64,000 nt of DNA from Branchiostoma floridae (Eukaryota; Chordata; Leptocardii; Amphioxiformes; Branchiostomatidae), in assembly GCF_000003815.2 (NCBI RefSeq), contig NC_049996.1, positions 2,013,954-2,077,953 of the forward strand, given 5' to 3'. The translations under genes and the position numbers were made by a program. Of the stretch, positions 48,635-62,239 are shown one piece after another. Numbering within the stretch: position 1 is the stretch's first letter; the number at the start of each line of letters is the position of its first letter. The notes under the pieces were generated by a model. It did no database searches and was not told the origin of the DNA. It saw nothing but the letters and a program-made list of their open reading frames with translations.

Positions 48635-48880
48635 TTTAGATGCCACAAATCCCATAATGCAAAGATAGGCAAATATATCAAAGACTGCTTTGCTATTAGA
48701 AAAAATAATGAAATTAATGATTAGCCCAACTCCATTGTTATCTTATATCAAAGACTTGTGTTAGCCCTCATTATGTTATTTAGGATGTTAAGACTTATTC
48801 TTTATACCTATCTTTGTACTTTGTGTAATATTCGTTGCCATACTTTGTACCATGTGCAAATGTCGTGCAATAAAGTTCAT
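48635..48880 (+). mobile_element. LINE 3' end fragment in the receptor 3' UTR
   Basis: Encodes CHKSHNAKIGKYIKDCF then AIRKNNEIND and stop, almost the same as the end of the minus-strand fragment at 40958, followed by 'gtgcaataaagttc', the family's 3' end. Confidence 0.85.
48869..48874 (+). promoter_or_regulatory. Candidate polyadenylation signal AATAAA
   Basis: First clear AATAAA after the receptor stop (about 520 bp downstream). It belongs to the LINE fragment's own 3' end. Confidence 0.5.
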
Positions 48881-50498
48881 GATAACAGTTGCTAAAGCAA
48901 CTGGATAGAATTTGGAAACGGACAGAAGTTTTAGGTGTCATACATTTACATTTTGATTTCATCAGTCACTATTGTATATTACTTGGAAGTCTAGCCTTCA
49001 TCAACGTGTATATAACATGGAGTGGGCACCAATGGACTTGTGTGATATAGAATTTAAGATAGGGGTTCTAAACTTAGTATAAGGTGGTCCCGCAATAATA
49101 CATGTAGCTAAGATCCATTGAAACGGACAATTCATTTGCTGGATTTTAAGATATTCAACAGCACGTAAATGGTTATATTGACAATTCGTTTATTTTGGTC
49201 TTTGAATACCGAATAAAAGATGATATTCATTCAAGAGATAACAAATGAATTTAAGGTGACATCTAATCCGATATGCGCGAAGTTTGAACTTTGAGGCGAC
49301 ATGTTCAACATAACAGGAACAGTGAAACTATTTATTTGGAAATTTTCTGTTGAAGTGAAATGATAGTAATACTTTGCTGTAAACCTCAGCATTTTTACTT
49401 ATTTTGTTACAATTTGAAGGCTTTAAAGGACAAATGAAAAAGACATAAACGTGGCATTTCAAGTTTCTGGTGAATGAGTTCATAACATTACTGACACTAT
49501 ATGCAATCTAAAAATATCAACTTTCTTCGAACGTATGTATATGTATAACGATGTGCATGGCTGTAAACACCATTCAATTTAATGAATAATTCAAATGATG
49601 ATAAACGACACCTTGTCTACTTTGTTTTGTCTTTATTTGTATTTTTCCAAAAGTCATAGGAATGAGAAAATATTTGAATCCTTGACTACATAAGAAAAAT
49701 AAATACAAAGTGTACAAATCAACAGCAGCATATATTTTGAACACAATAAGCAACATAGCATATTCACCTTAAAGAATCAAACTAATCGCTCAGTACTATA
49801 AGGTATGATTCATAAAAATCAATGTCATTAGCACAGAACACTTAGAAGAATTTTACCGAAACATGATAGAGTATTCCGTTCAGTAATAAACCAACTACCA
49901 ATGCAACACGATATCAGGTAAAAGCATTAACCCTACCACCTACACATCTACATCTACATCTACATTCAAACGAAAACACTCTACAAACTAGAACATTTAT
50001 GTTATCTGTTATTTCGGTTATTCACTTTTAGACACCTGAGTGGCCTATTCAATTTCTCCGAATTGATTTTCAATACATAAAACAATAAAACCACCAATAA
50101 CATATAATAAATCTAGAAATATAAAGTTGTGAGAACTTGTCAATTATGTAACACAGAAAGTTGTAACATGATTAGTTTGAGCAACCGAATGAGAAAAAGA
50201 CACGTGTTTCATGAAAACATATACAAAAGCCATAGAAAGTCGTAACCATTACACATGTTCGATGATGGTCTAGGTCTAGGCCGGGGAGGGGGTTCGGTGT
50301 AGGTCAGGGATCTTAAACAGCACATCGAGTTTGCATGCATCTGTTCATCTCGAATAGCTTTGCCTTCATAAAATTAGTATTGACAGTAGCAATCATAGGT
50401 GAAAACTACAGATTTAGGTAAAAGTACGAAACATTTTATGTCTAACTAAAAACCCTAGCCATGATTCGCTACAGACAGGATATGTCCTAATATATAGC
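48881..50498. other. Convergent intergenic region / 3' UTRs
   Basis: AT-rich. 48885-48990 has the 'agcaactggatagaatttgg' repeat also seen near 7090 and 14450. TTTATT at 49632 (AATAAA on the minus strand) is a possible poly(A) signal for the oxidase gene. No coding frame recognised. Confidence 0.5.
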
Positions 50499-50553
50499 CT
50501 ACAAGAAAACGTTGACAGATGCCACCGTCAGCATCAACAGGATCGTCAGCCAT
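50499..50553 (-). CDS. Oxidase last exon: hydrophobic C terminus
   Basis: Acceptor ttttgcag. One base completes Gly, then WLTILLMLTVASVNVFL and TAG. The 17 hydrophobic residues at the very end with no charged tail fit a GPI-attachment signal; omega site perhaps in AVSNG upstream. If the previous exon is not spliced here, the protein would end GYV-stop at 51181 instead. Confidence 0.7.
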
Positions 50554-53500
50554 CTGCAAAACAAGAAGAGGTGTTACAAGATGCACATGTACAGGTATCT
50601 GCTACACACATACTGAGGCAACACGTTTTTATTTGTCCTATATCACTAAGAAATTGAAAAGCTTTGCCGACAGTGTTTGACAAGATATTGGAAGCAATCA
50701 AGTTTGACCATCTTTGAATACTGGACATGTTCTGGAGTACTGAGTGTTACTCTGACATAAGTTTGCGTTTTAGTCTGTACCTGATTATAATTATCACAAA
50801 TACCCCAAAATATTAGCCCATTTGGGTCATAGTACTTAGCCAGACTGGCCATTTCGTCGGGAGATGCAGGTCTTTGTAGTTGTGTTGATGGGTAGGTATT
50901 TCCCCTAGTGGTTCCCCAGGTGCACCATGTAATGGTCACGCCCGAAAGTGCATAAAAGCACCCATAAACTACACGGATAGGCACCTTTTTCCAAATGGAG
51001 CCGTAGCATAACTTATAGGATTTCAGGTAAGACGAGCGTTTTTCTCTTGGAGAGAAGGGACCATTGAAGGAAATTGAAGTTTTGTGTCACTTATAAGTAA
51101 AACATTCTCACATCATCCAGCCGGTAAGAGACAGTAAGAAGTATTCTTTCATAATCATCATACATCCGAAAACTTGGTTCTAGACGTACCCATTGCTGAC
51201 GGCATGTTTATTCCCAGCACTCGTGTTCTGCAGGATGTCGGGGTACACGTCTGTGGAACTGCAGGTGCCAGGGTTGTGTCCTCCCGACGACTCCCAGGGG
51301 CTCTGCGAGGCCTGCCCGGCCGGAGTGGAGTACGTCACCATCATCATCCCTTCGTCCTCGTGGTTCAGGATGTGGCAGTGAAGGACGTAAGGGCCGATGT
51401 AGCTGTGAGAAGTAGAGTAAGATCCTTCACCATTTTGAATAAGCATGCGCAAGGTCAATGGTGAACGTTCCTGACCTGCAAACAGTTCCCATCTTGACCA
51501 TTGTCTCGATTTGCACAAGTGTCCAAGCGTATTTTTATGTCTTAGGGGCCGTCACCGTTGACATGTTACCCACATTTCTTGTCGTATCGCATACATACTC
51601 AAAATGGTAACGAGGTTGTTCGAGGGATTAACAGTTTTTGCTCTCAAAAAAGGCATGTCGAACATTTTTAACTCACTGAATTTATTTATCTATGCATCTC
51701 CAGGAGGGTCTGCATGGGGGGTCCTGACAACGCTTTACGCTAAATTCGGGACGGTCGACAACGCTTTACGTTAAATTCACGAAGGTAGGCAACGTTTTAC
51801 GCTAAATTCAGACAGGCTGACAACGGTTTACGCTAAATTCTGGAAGGCTGGCAACACTCGACAGAGGCGGGGTCGTGCTCCGCAAGAAAGATTGAAATTT
51901 TGACTCTCTGAAGCACTATTCCCTGATTTTGAAGGGAAATTTTCGCTGGCAAACAAAGCTAAGTTAAATGGCATATCTAATTAAAGAGTCCCAGGGGTTC
52001 AGCGTAAGCTTATGAGGGTGATGACGCCAGCCAACTTATTTTTGCAACGTCGAGCGCCGAAGGAAAGTCCGGGAAAATTTTGAAATCCTGCCCCCCTGAA
52101 ACGCCAGTTTTTTTGGCTATTATAGAAAACTAAGTGAAATTACATTGCTATCAGTAAAAAATGTGTTTGAGGTTGACACGTCACATCCCCCAGCCATGAT
52201 ACATATTTTTTACGAAGTCGATGACCGAAGGTGAATAGAGTGGCAAAGGAGATCCGGCTAAATTTTGAAATCTTGACCCTCTATAAAACGATATTTTGTG
52301 CATTTTGATGGGCAAATTTCTATTAGCAAAACAGATCTTTGAGGTTGACACACATCCCCAACATATTTTCAGAATTTCGAGTTCCAAAGGCGCGAGGCGG
52401 CACAAGGAGGACCATGGAAATTTTGAAATCTTGACCCTCTAAAATGACATTCTGATGGGCAAATTTTGCTGGCAGACTAAGCTAACTTCAATGACATTTC
52501 TATTTGCAAAAAAAAAGAAGATTTTTTAGGGTATATACCATATTTTTACCATGTCGATGACCGAAGGTGAAAGGAGTCGCAAGTGAGGTCCGGCGAAATT
52601 TTGAAATCTTGATCCTCTGAAACGCAATTTCCTGTGTTTTGAAGGACTAAATTTACTGGTAGACTACGTTTCGACTTACGAAATTTGGGAGGCCAGCTAC
52701 GATTTACGGGTAATTTTTAGGCTTAATTACGCTTTACGTGAAATTTTTAGGCTAGATTACGCCTTACGTGAAATACACTGGCTACGCTTGACGGTAAATT
52801 TTCCATCCTCACTACGAATTACGTGAAATGAAATAGCTTACCCTACGAATTACGGGAATTAAAAAGGCCTGCCTACGCCTTACGGAAAAGAGCATGCAGA
52901 CCCTCCTCCAGGGTAGTCCCTTCAGTTAGTTTTAACTGATTTCGTGAAGAGCTCAACTCTTCCACTGGTCGTGACAAAGAAAACAGGCACTATATATAGG
53001 TTCATTGTACAGGGAAATTCCCTTTTCGGCAAGTACAGTGATTTTATGAGTATATCAGCGCAGCCAAGGACTAAAATAAAATTTAGTATCCGATCCTCTA
53101 TGAACTTAGAAAAACTACATGGGTTCTAGACCGGCAACGAGAAATGGGAACACAAAACGCTAATTGATTCCAGTCTTTTTTGGTTCGGGAACAAAAACTA
53201 ATACAAGTTTTGAAACTTACTCGGTTGCTCTGAAACGGACTTTGACACTGGCCAATGGGGGGATCAGGAGGACATCTCGGAACTCTCCAAGTCTCGCGTA
53301 GCCCGCGAGATTTCGGTCGTTGGTGTCATGGCCGAGGTAGGTGGTATCCACGGTGATGGGGTCGGGAGTAACGGCGTTCGCGTCGAAATCTTTGTGCTGC
53401 TGGTCACATAGATTGCCCTGTACATATTATATACAAACGACCAGTTAAGTTTTAGTTGTGCCAAAGAATTGTTTTTAGGAAACTGAAATATACTGTCCTT

Positions 53501-56500
53501 GAAATAAGGAGCGATATGCATTGTGGGTAATATGTCAAAGATGAAGGCCCCTGAGACATATAGAAACATGTCTTGACATTGTTATGCAAATTAAGGTAAT
53601 GGTTGAGACGACAACTGTTTTATGGGCCTTTACCTTTGACATATTACCCACAATTCATGTCGCTGCACATGTGTATTCGAAAGTGTAAACTCAAGTCTGA
53701 CGAATGACGATACTTTCTCAGGGGACCACATTTTAGACCACAGGAAGTGAATCGTATGGAGGACATCCATACAGGCTCGAAATCTAATGGGAGAGCTCGA
53801 GAAAGGGCCAAAGCTACTCGTTGCATCTCTACTAGTACACACGAGGCTACAACACGGCATTTTTTCTCAGTTAATTTTCCTGACATGTTGGCTATTACTG
53901 GAGGCTCGGTAATGAAATATCTTGTCTTTTTCCCGAATCAGGCGAAAATTAACGCACTCTGATGTGAAATTTACTTGCTGTGTCATTCAATGTCTTCATG
54001 CGAATGGTGGAAACAGGGACAAGGTATAGACCTTTTCCATGATGTACTACCATCTTCTGTGATACGTACGTTTAGGTCGTAGTACGCAAATGCTCCCCCT
54101 CCTCCTCCTCCTCCACCTCCTCCTCCTCCTGGACCTTGCAGCAAGCGACGACGTCCACCACCTGGCCCTGTTTGTGATAGACATGTGTTATTATTATATT
54201 TCACTCCATGCCACAGGCATGGATTGAAATATTGTTTTTTTCTCCTCAACTCCCAACATCTTAAAATAGATCCAACTTTAACGTTTTCATTTTTGGGCCA
54301 GATGACCTGAAATTTTGCACCAATAGAGTGAACAAACACCCCCTCCAAGGCATTTTTGTTTTAAATACAGGCCTTCAACTTTTTAGAGAAAAAAGGCATA
54401 TTTTGGTTTGTTGTGCCAGGGCATTAAAACTATTTATGCAAGTGGGTAGATTTAAAGATGTGATTGTGCTTAAACTTTGAACATGTTACCTACTTATACT
54501 ATGGTCCCATTTAAAAAGGGGCCCCTACGGGTAGTGTACGGGTTGTTTTTCAGGCATGACCTCTACGTGGCCCCGTGGTGTACCCGGCGGCTACCGGGCT
54601 ATTTTTTGGGCACGACAACGCCCCTGGATTTTTTAAAACTCGCAGTTAAAATCAACCCGGGACCTGGCGACAAAAAACCGTCAAAACACCGTGGTATCCA
54701 ACAGTCCACCGGGACAAATTTGTGGCTTCAGGGCCCAGCCACGGATATATCCCCTGCGAGATACGGTGTAAATAGGACGGCAGAATTACACAGATGAGCT
54801 TTTGTCATATTATAACATAGTTTCCCTTGTTGTGACGTTAGTATGTCTAATGTTAGCGCTATCTTAAAGTGTGTGGAAATGTGGAACATGCCATCATCAT
54901 CATCATCACCTCCACCACCTCCACCACCACCACCTCCACCACCTCCACCAGTCATTGGTCCAGGGTACGAGTTGTAGGAGATGACCTGGAAATGGGTCAC
55001 GTGCATGTGCAGGGGGTGTCCATTGTCCTCGTCTGTGTTGGTAAAAATCCACTCCTAAAAAGATGAAAGTTCAAGTCAACAAAACACGTAAGCCTATGGA
55101 AACGATAAAGTTGATGCAATTTATCAGATATCGATAAGGCCTTCTTAAATTGATTATATGGATGACATCTGCGCATATCAGTTTTATATGCCGTAAATTG
55201 CAAAGGAAATATACGAAAACTGCTTATGCAGAAGTTTTGCTGCAATACCAACGATAGCTGCAAGGAGGCCTAAACTCCCGCCATGTCTTACCCAAACCTA
55301 TTAACATACCAAATGTCATCATGGTCCATCCAGTAATTCTTAAGTTATGGTGACCACAAATATCCCGAAACACAGACAGGAAACAAGAAGGTAACAATAA
55401 AGAGCCAATATAGGCATGCATTTCACATCTAGATATCGTTAAATATACTTAGATTTTACGCCATGCACAACACATTTAACCCATTGCAAATGGAGGTCTG
55501 GATACTGAATTGCATGACAGATTCATATGGATAATCGTACCTGGATGGTGTCCACGTCGAAGTTGTATCGGTAGTAGGTAGTGTTTGTGAACTTCTCACG
55601 GTTCAGGTACGGAGTCGGCCCGAGCTCCACCACATAACTGCCCCCTATGGCAGAGTCTTCCACGTTCTGCAGGTCATCCAGGAACGAAGGCTTTGCTGGC
55701 GTTGCCGTCGGAAAGTTCATGGACAATGTAGCACCTTCGGGGCACAAACGGACAGTCATGAAACATTCACATGTCATTGTATAGATCCATGACAATCAAC
55801 TGTAGATAATTTGCCCTATGACATATTGGAATAGGAATCTCTCCTACATGTAGGTCAGATTAAGATCGGGATCTGCCCTTGGACAATTCGTGACTCTACC
55901 AGTACAGACTGCTTTCGCAATCTTTTCTAGGACAAACTAAAATATAGTTTGAACTGATTGAGGTTATGGTCTGTCCAAGGACAATCCGCAATTCTACCAG
56001 TACAAATTGAGTTAGGATGAAGGATAGGGTAAACATAACTCTAATAGAGGACAAATCCCGATTCCAATCTGTCTTGGGAAAGACTTTGATTTCAATGTTT
56101 CCTAAGAACAATCCATGCCTTTTCAGCGGCCTGAATACCACCCAATCTCTAATTACAGTAATGTGGTAAATATATGCTCTAGTAGAGGTATATACTATGT
56201 ATATGTTCCCTTAGATCTTTTTGCCGACAAGCTTATGCCTTATCACTCGTTTATCACATTTCCTTGAAGCGTTGAATTTAGTATTGTTTGTCAAATATGG
56301 CTTAAAAGATACTTGCTCATGTCTAAACTCATGTTGGCCTTAGCTTATCACTACGCCTATTTCCAAGAACAGCTAGGGAACATTCTATCAATTTCCAAGA
56401 ACACCCAGGGAACATTCCAGCAATTTCCAAGAGCAACTAGAGAACATTCTGGACCGCTCGCTGAGTGTCGCTCTCTTTCTAAATTGCGTCAGGAGAGGCA

Positions 56501-59500
56501 GGGATGTCAAACGGAGAGTGGCTTCTCCTTTCAAAGCTTGTGGAGGAGACAAAACAACTTTGTGCCGGAAAAACCATACTCGCTCACCTGGTAAAATTAC
56601 ATTTACATACAGTGATGTCTCACTACTAATAACAGGGGTAGGCTACATACCTGTTACTTCAATGGTAGCGATGACTCCTCCATAGATGTCAATGTCTCCG
56701 AAAGACGCCTCGTGTGCGTTATTGTTCGCAGAGCTTAGCTGGTGAAAGAATGTTAGCAAATCAATCCTTTCAATTCTTCTTTGATTATGCTAACCATAAA
56801 AATCCAGAAACGGCAAGATTGACCCCAAAACGCACATATATATAACATTTTTCTGTCCGTTTCTACCATTGTATCATTGGTATTAACCCTACGTATACAG
56901 CGTCAGCTATGGCTAAACAGTCCTATATGAGAGTGACAGCCTCTGCCACATAGGGCACATCTGTAAACTGACTCAGTTCAATCGCAAAGTTCTTTTCTCT
57001 GTGTCCGCTTTTTTATGCCATTCGCAGAAAAAAACGGCTAGCTTCTTTGGATTTTAGCTACATGGACAATGTCAATCTCCAGTTGTATATAAATACCCGA
57101 AACAGTACTAGCCTTCTTCGCAGACTTCAACCGGGGCCTATTAATTTGCTTCAGCGGCAAACTCCCTTACTCGGCAAACTCCCTTCCTCAGCAAACTCCC
57201 TTCCTCGGCAAACTCCCTTCCTCGGCAAACTCCCTTCCTCAGCAAACTCCCTTCCTCGGCAAACTCTCTTCCTCGACAAACTCCCTTCCTCGGCAAACTC
57301 CCTTCCTCGGCAAACTCCCTTCCTCGGCAAACTCCCTTCCTCGGCAAACTCCCTTCCTCGACAAACTCCCTTCCTCAGCAAACTCCCTCCCTCGAGAGAC
57401 TCTCTTCGGATCCTCGACAAACTCCCTTCCTCAACAGACTCTCTTCCTCGACAAACTCCCTTCCTCAACAGTCTCTCTTCCTCGACAAACTCCCTTCCTC
57501 GACAGACTCTCTTCCTCGACAAACTCCCTTCCTCGACAGACTCTCTTCCTCGACAGACTCTCTTCCTCGACAAACTCCCTTCCTCAACAGACTCCCTTCC
57601 TCGACAAACTCCCTTCCTCGGCAAACTCCCTTCCTCGAGAGACTCTCTTCGGATCCTCGACAAACTCCCTTCCTCGACAGACTCTCTTCCTCGACAAACT
57701 CCCTTCCTCAACAGACTCTCTTCCTCGACAAACTCCCTTCCTCGACAGACTCTCTTCCTCGACAGACTCTCTTCCTCGACAAACTCCCTTCCTCAACAGA
57801 CTTTCTTCCTCGACAAACTCCCTTCCTCGACAGACTCTCTTCCTCGACAGACTCTCTTCCTCGACAAACTCCCTTCCTCAACAGACTCCCTTCCTCGACA
57901 AACTCCCTTCCTCGGCAAACTCCCTTCCTCGACAGACTCTCTTCGGATCCTCGACAAACTCCCTTCCTCAACAGACTCCCTTCCTCGACAAACTCCCTTC
58001 CTCGGCAAACTCCCTTCCTCGAGAGACTCTCTTCGGATCCTCGACAAACTCCCTTCCTCGGCAAACTCCCTTCCTCGACAGACTCTCTTCGGATCCTCGA
58101 CAAACTCCCTTCCTCAACAGTCTCTCTTCCTCGACAAACTCCCTTCCTCAACAGACTCCCTTCCTCGACAAACTCCCTTCCTCGGCAAACTCCCTTCCTC
58201 GACAGACTCTCTTCGGATCCTCGACAAACTCCCTTCCTCAACAGACTCCCTTCCTCGACAAACTCCCTTCCTCGGCAAACTCCCTTCCTCGAGAGACTCT
58301 CTTCGGATCCTCGACAAACTCCCTTCCTCGACAGACTCTCTTCCTCGACAAACTCCCTTCCTCAACAGACTCTCTTCCTCGACAAACTCCCTTACTCAAC
58401 AGACGTCTCTTCCTCCTCTTCCTCGGCAAACTCCCTTCCTCAACAGACTCTCTTCCTCGACAAACTCCCTTCCTCGACAAACTCCCTTCCTCGACAAACT
58501 CCCTTCCTCAACAGACCCTCTTCCTCGGCAAACTCCCTTCCTCAACAGACTCTCTTCCTCGACAAACTCCCTTCCTCGACAGACTCCCTTCCTCGACAAA
58601 CTCCCTTCCACGGCAAACTCCCTTCCTCAGCAAACTCCCTTTCCTGGTATAAGAAAACCTAGCCATCGCGAACTAGCACCCTTCCCATAAAATAAAAGCC
58701 AGTCCCGCTCAAAGTCTGGAAGGAGGCTAAAACAATACCTCCATTTTTCCAGGAGGTAACAATGAGAACATCTGATGTTACCTCGTAGGTGCCAGCAGTT
58801 GCACATCTCACGGCGGCGTCACTTCTTCCTCCAGTAGGGATGAAGATGAAGTCCTGAGAATAGGGCGTGTCCACATACACACCGTCATAGGCCAGGATGG
58901 TGATCTCGCAACCTTAAAGGGTAGTCAAAAATCAAAGGTGTAAACGTATCGTAGTGAGATACAAAACAAGTAAATAATCTTTATTGCAAACTCATGCCCG
59001 AAGGCTAATTGCAAAAATACATGTATGAAAGTACGATAATAATGATCAATAACAAAGTGAACATTAAGTGAAATAGGAGTTACCAACTAGTGATACTTCT
59101 AAGATAAATGCTATTGGGTTTGATTTCTTTTCTGTATACAGTGGAGGATGAAATTCCCGACATTTTGGGAGACATACGCATTGGGTGGTGCTAACAGGAA
59201 GACAGTTTTTTTGTAGTTCGGTACGATGTGCAAAGCTGGGAAAAATTTTGTTGACTAGTTTAAATAGTTTGTCTCTTTCGGTACTGTAGTGTGGACAATG
59301 ACAAATAAAGTGCATTTCATCTTCCACTGAACAAAACAAGAACGCAACAACATGACGTTTCACGTACGTGTCAAAACTATCGCATACGAAACCGTAAAAC
59401 AGACTAAAGATTCATCGTTGTTCCAAGAAGCTCCCAGAACCTGTTAAGATGGCCAACACCTCTTAGTCAGATGAATCGGGAGCATTCATTTATGCATTAT

Positions 59501-62206
59501 ACATCAGTAACAGGGACAAATTATTGTCAGGCTGTCTGTTACTGTCTGTTACCACACTGGCTGTGATGATTGGTTTCCATGGTGACAGAGAATCATGAGC
59601 TCTTATTGGACTGATTTTCATAATGATTAAGAATAGTGATGAGATCCTATTAATATATTGGTAAGAAAAGAAGTTGTTCTCTCGATTCAAAGGTGCATGG
59701 CTACAAGGTGTCGAGTAGGAGCCCCCGATAAGGCCTACGTCACATTTCCAGACCTGGGTCCGAACGGGATGTTTAAAGAAACGAAAAATTAAAATGTATT
59801 CATAGGAATATGCACAAATTTTGCGCATGATTCTTATGTTCACATTTTGTGTATTCTGATGTCCTTTATATTATTCTTTTTGAAAGCTTCCCGTCCGGGC
59901 CCCATTTTGAAAATGTGACCTAAGCCTAAGCCCCCGACAAAGCGATATTGTGTGACACAATCTAGATATCTCCGTACGTACCTGTAATGGTGAGAAGCAG
60001 CATGTCCGTGGGACCAGCGTTCACCATACGGAACCGTCTGATCTCGCCTGGCTGCATAGTAATCACCGGGCGTACCTGGCCTGTACATGGCAATGAAAGA
60101 AGATAATGAATATATATGGATAAGAAGAACATAATACATCTAATGCTTAAAGCGGTGTGTCGATGAAGTTAAACGTGATAAGATACAGAAGGTGAAAATT
60201 ACTCAATTGACTGGATAGACTTGTAAACGGTCAAACGTTTGTGATTTGATATTGACTTACCGTTGACCATGTAAGCTGATACTCCAGTCTGTTGATCAGT
60301 CAGATATGCTGACAGTGTCACTCCTTCAGATGTTGTGACTGTATCATCAAGTCTGCAAGGATACAAACATGTATTCTAAGTAGTTGTTTGTGTTTGATAT
60401 TTTAGCCCTTCACAAAAAAGAATTCTGCCCATTGTTTGCTTGTAGTATTCTGGCTTCACCACAAGTACATGGGTGCAATGAAAGTACAATGATTAATAAG
60501 ATCAATCAAAAAGAGATTTGCGGTGATTGCGCCTGTTAGCGACTCGTTTGCGTCTAGTTTCTATTTCGGACATTTGGCTAATTGCGATAATTCTTAAGAT
60601 TTACGAAAAAATCGCAATTTCAGGCGACCATTTGGAGCATGCTAGCATCAACTTTGCGACGTGTTGGCGACTAGTAGCGAACGTCTTACGTAAACCTGTG
60701 AGATACCTGCTCAAATCGATAACGCTAGTACACCTTTATCCACGGGGTAACCTATATCCGTTGTATTCAAAATCAGGGTATAATAGGGATATCAAATTGA
60801 CGGACTTTGATTGAATGCAATTTGAAACCGCCGTTCATCGACTTGATATCCCCAAATACCCTGTTTTTAGGTACAACGGATATAGGTTACCCCGCCAATA
60901 ATGGCGAACTTGCGTTTCTACAAACGTGAACGGATCCCCGATGTCGTTCTGTACTTTCGCGAAAGTAGCTCTAAAAACAGGGTTCTGGGAAAATTCCTTG
61001 ACCACAGCGGAGGAGGAGCCTATATCCGCTGTACTTAAAAGTACAGCGGATATAGATTGCCTCCTCGAATAAAGATGAACTAACGTTACTACTAACGTGA
61101 ACGGATCCCCGATGTCATTTTGCACTTCCGCGAAAGTGGCCCCTCTTCCCCTGTAGTCTATGAAGTTCCCCAGAACCCTGTTTTTAGGTACAGCGGATAT
61201 AGGTTACCCCGCGAATAGAGGCGAACTAGCGTCACTACTAAAGTGAGCGGATCCCGGATGTCGTTCTGCACTTCCGCGAAAGTGGCCCCTCTTCTCCTGT
61301 AGTCTATGAAGTACCACAGAACCCTGTTTTTAGGTACAGCAGATATAGGTTACCCCGCGAATAAAGGTGAACTACTAACGTGAACGGATCCCCGATGTCG
61401 TTCTGCACAGAGGCTAAAGTGGCCCCTCCTCCGCTGTAGTCTAAGAATTTTCCCAGTAGCATCGGGACCTCCTTGTCACAGTTGTCAGGGCAGGAGATGG
61501 CGGCTAGTTCAGCAGACATGGAGCTCACTTCGTCCTCTACTATCAACAACCCTGCCAGACCACTGGCAACCTGCGGGTAGACATCAACACAATGTTTTAC
61601 AAAGATTTCCTTATAATTACCATTGCCAAGAAGGTTATATCTTGGGTAGCGCCTGTGTGTATGTATGTTTGTGGATGGACAGCATAACTCGAGAAGGCTG
61701 GAATTGCATTTGGTACATGGGTAGGTTTTGATGAGCCGTCCAAAAGGTTAGATTTTGGGCGCCCTATAGCTAGCGCCATATGACATGCAAAAAATTATAC
61801 AAAATTATGTGAAAGAAAAGTGTATCAAATCATTTTTTCTAGATTGAAAGTACTGTTTAAGAAACATTTGCTTACTTGGAAAAACGTCGATCCATGGTGG
61901 TGTGCGTGGTACCAGAAAGTCCCAGCATTTTGGTCTGCGTTCAGTTCGAAGTTATAGTTGTACGTCTCTCCAGGACCAACCTGTGGAATATCGGTAAAAC
62001 ATGATCTTTAAAATTCAGTCATTAAATAAGACTCATAGATGAACAGTGAATCATGACCTACAACGTATCACCTGTGAGAACTATTGAATTTTTTAAAATC
62101 CTGGTAAAGTACTAGAAGTGTTCTCCAATCATTCTATTGTGCTAGTTAAAAGTCAAAGTTCTCACAACGCCTCACCTTTTATTTCCACCTCTCTGTCTCT
62201 CACACA

Positions 62207-62239
<33 letters not shown>

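Noticed and set aside
50646..50984. 112-codon minus-strand frame between the last two oxidase exons
   Set aside because: No recognised domain, and the oxidase frame joins cleanly across it. Perhaps a transposon remnant.
57157..58646. CRISPR-like array
   Set aside because: Repeats abut with no unique spacers, and the genome is eukaryotic.
57047..58690. 547-codon plus-strand frame with Ser/Pro/Leu repeats
   Set aside because: It is the translation of a 17-bp minisatellite; all frames are open on both strands and it sits inside an oxidase intron.
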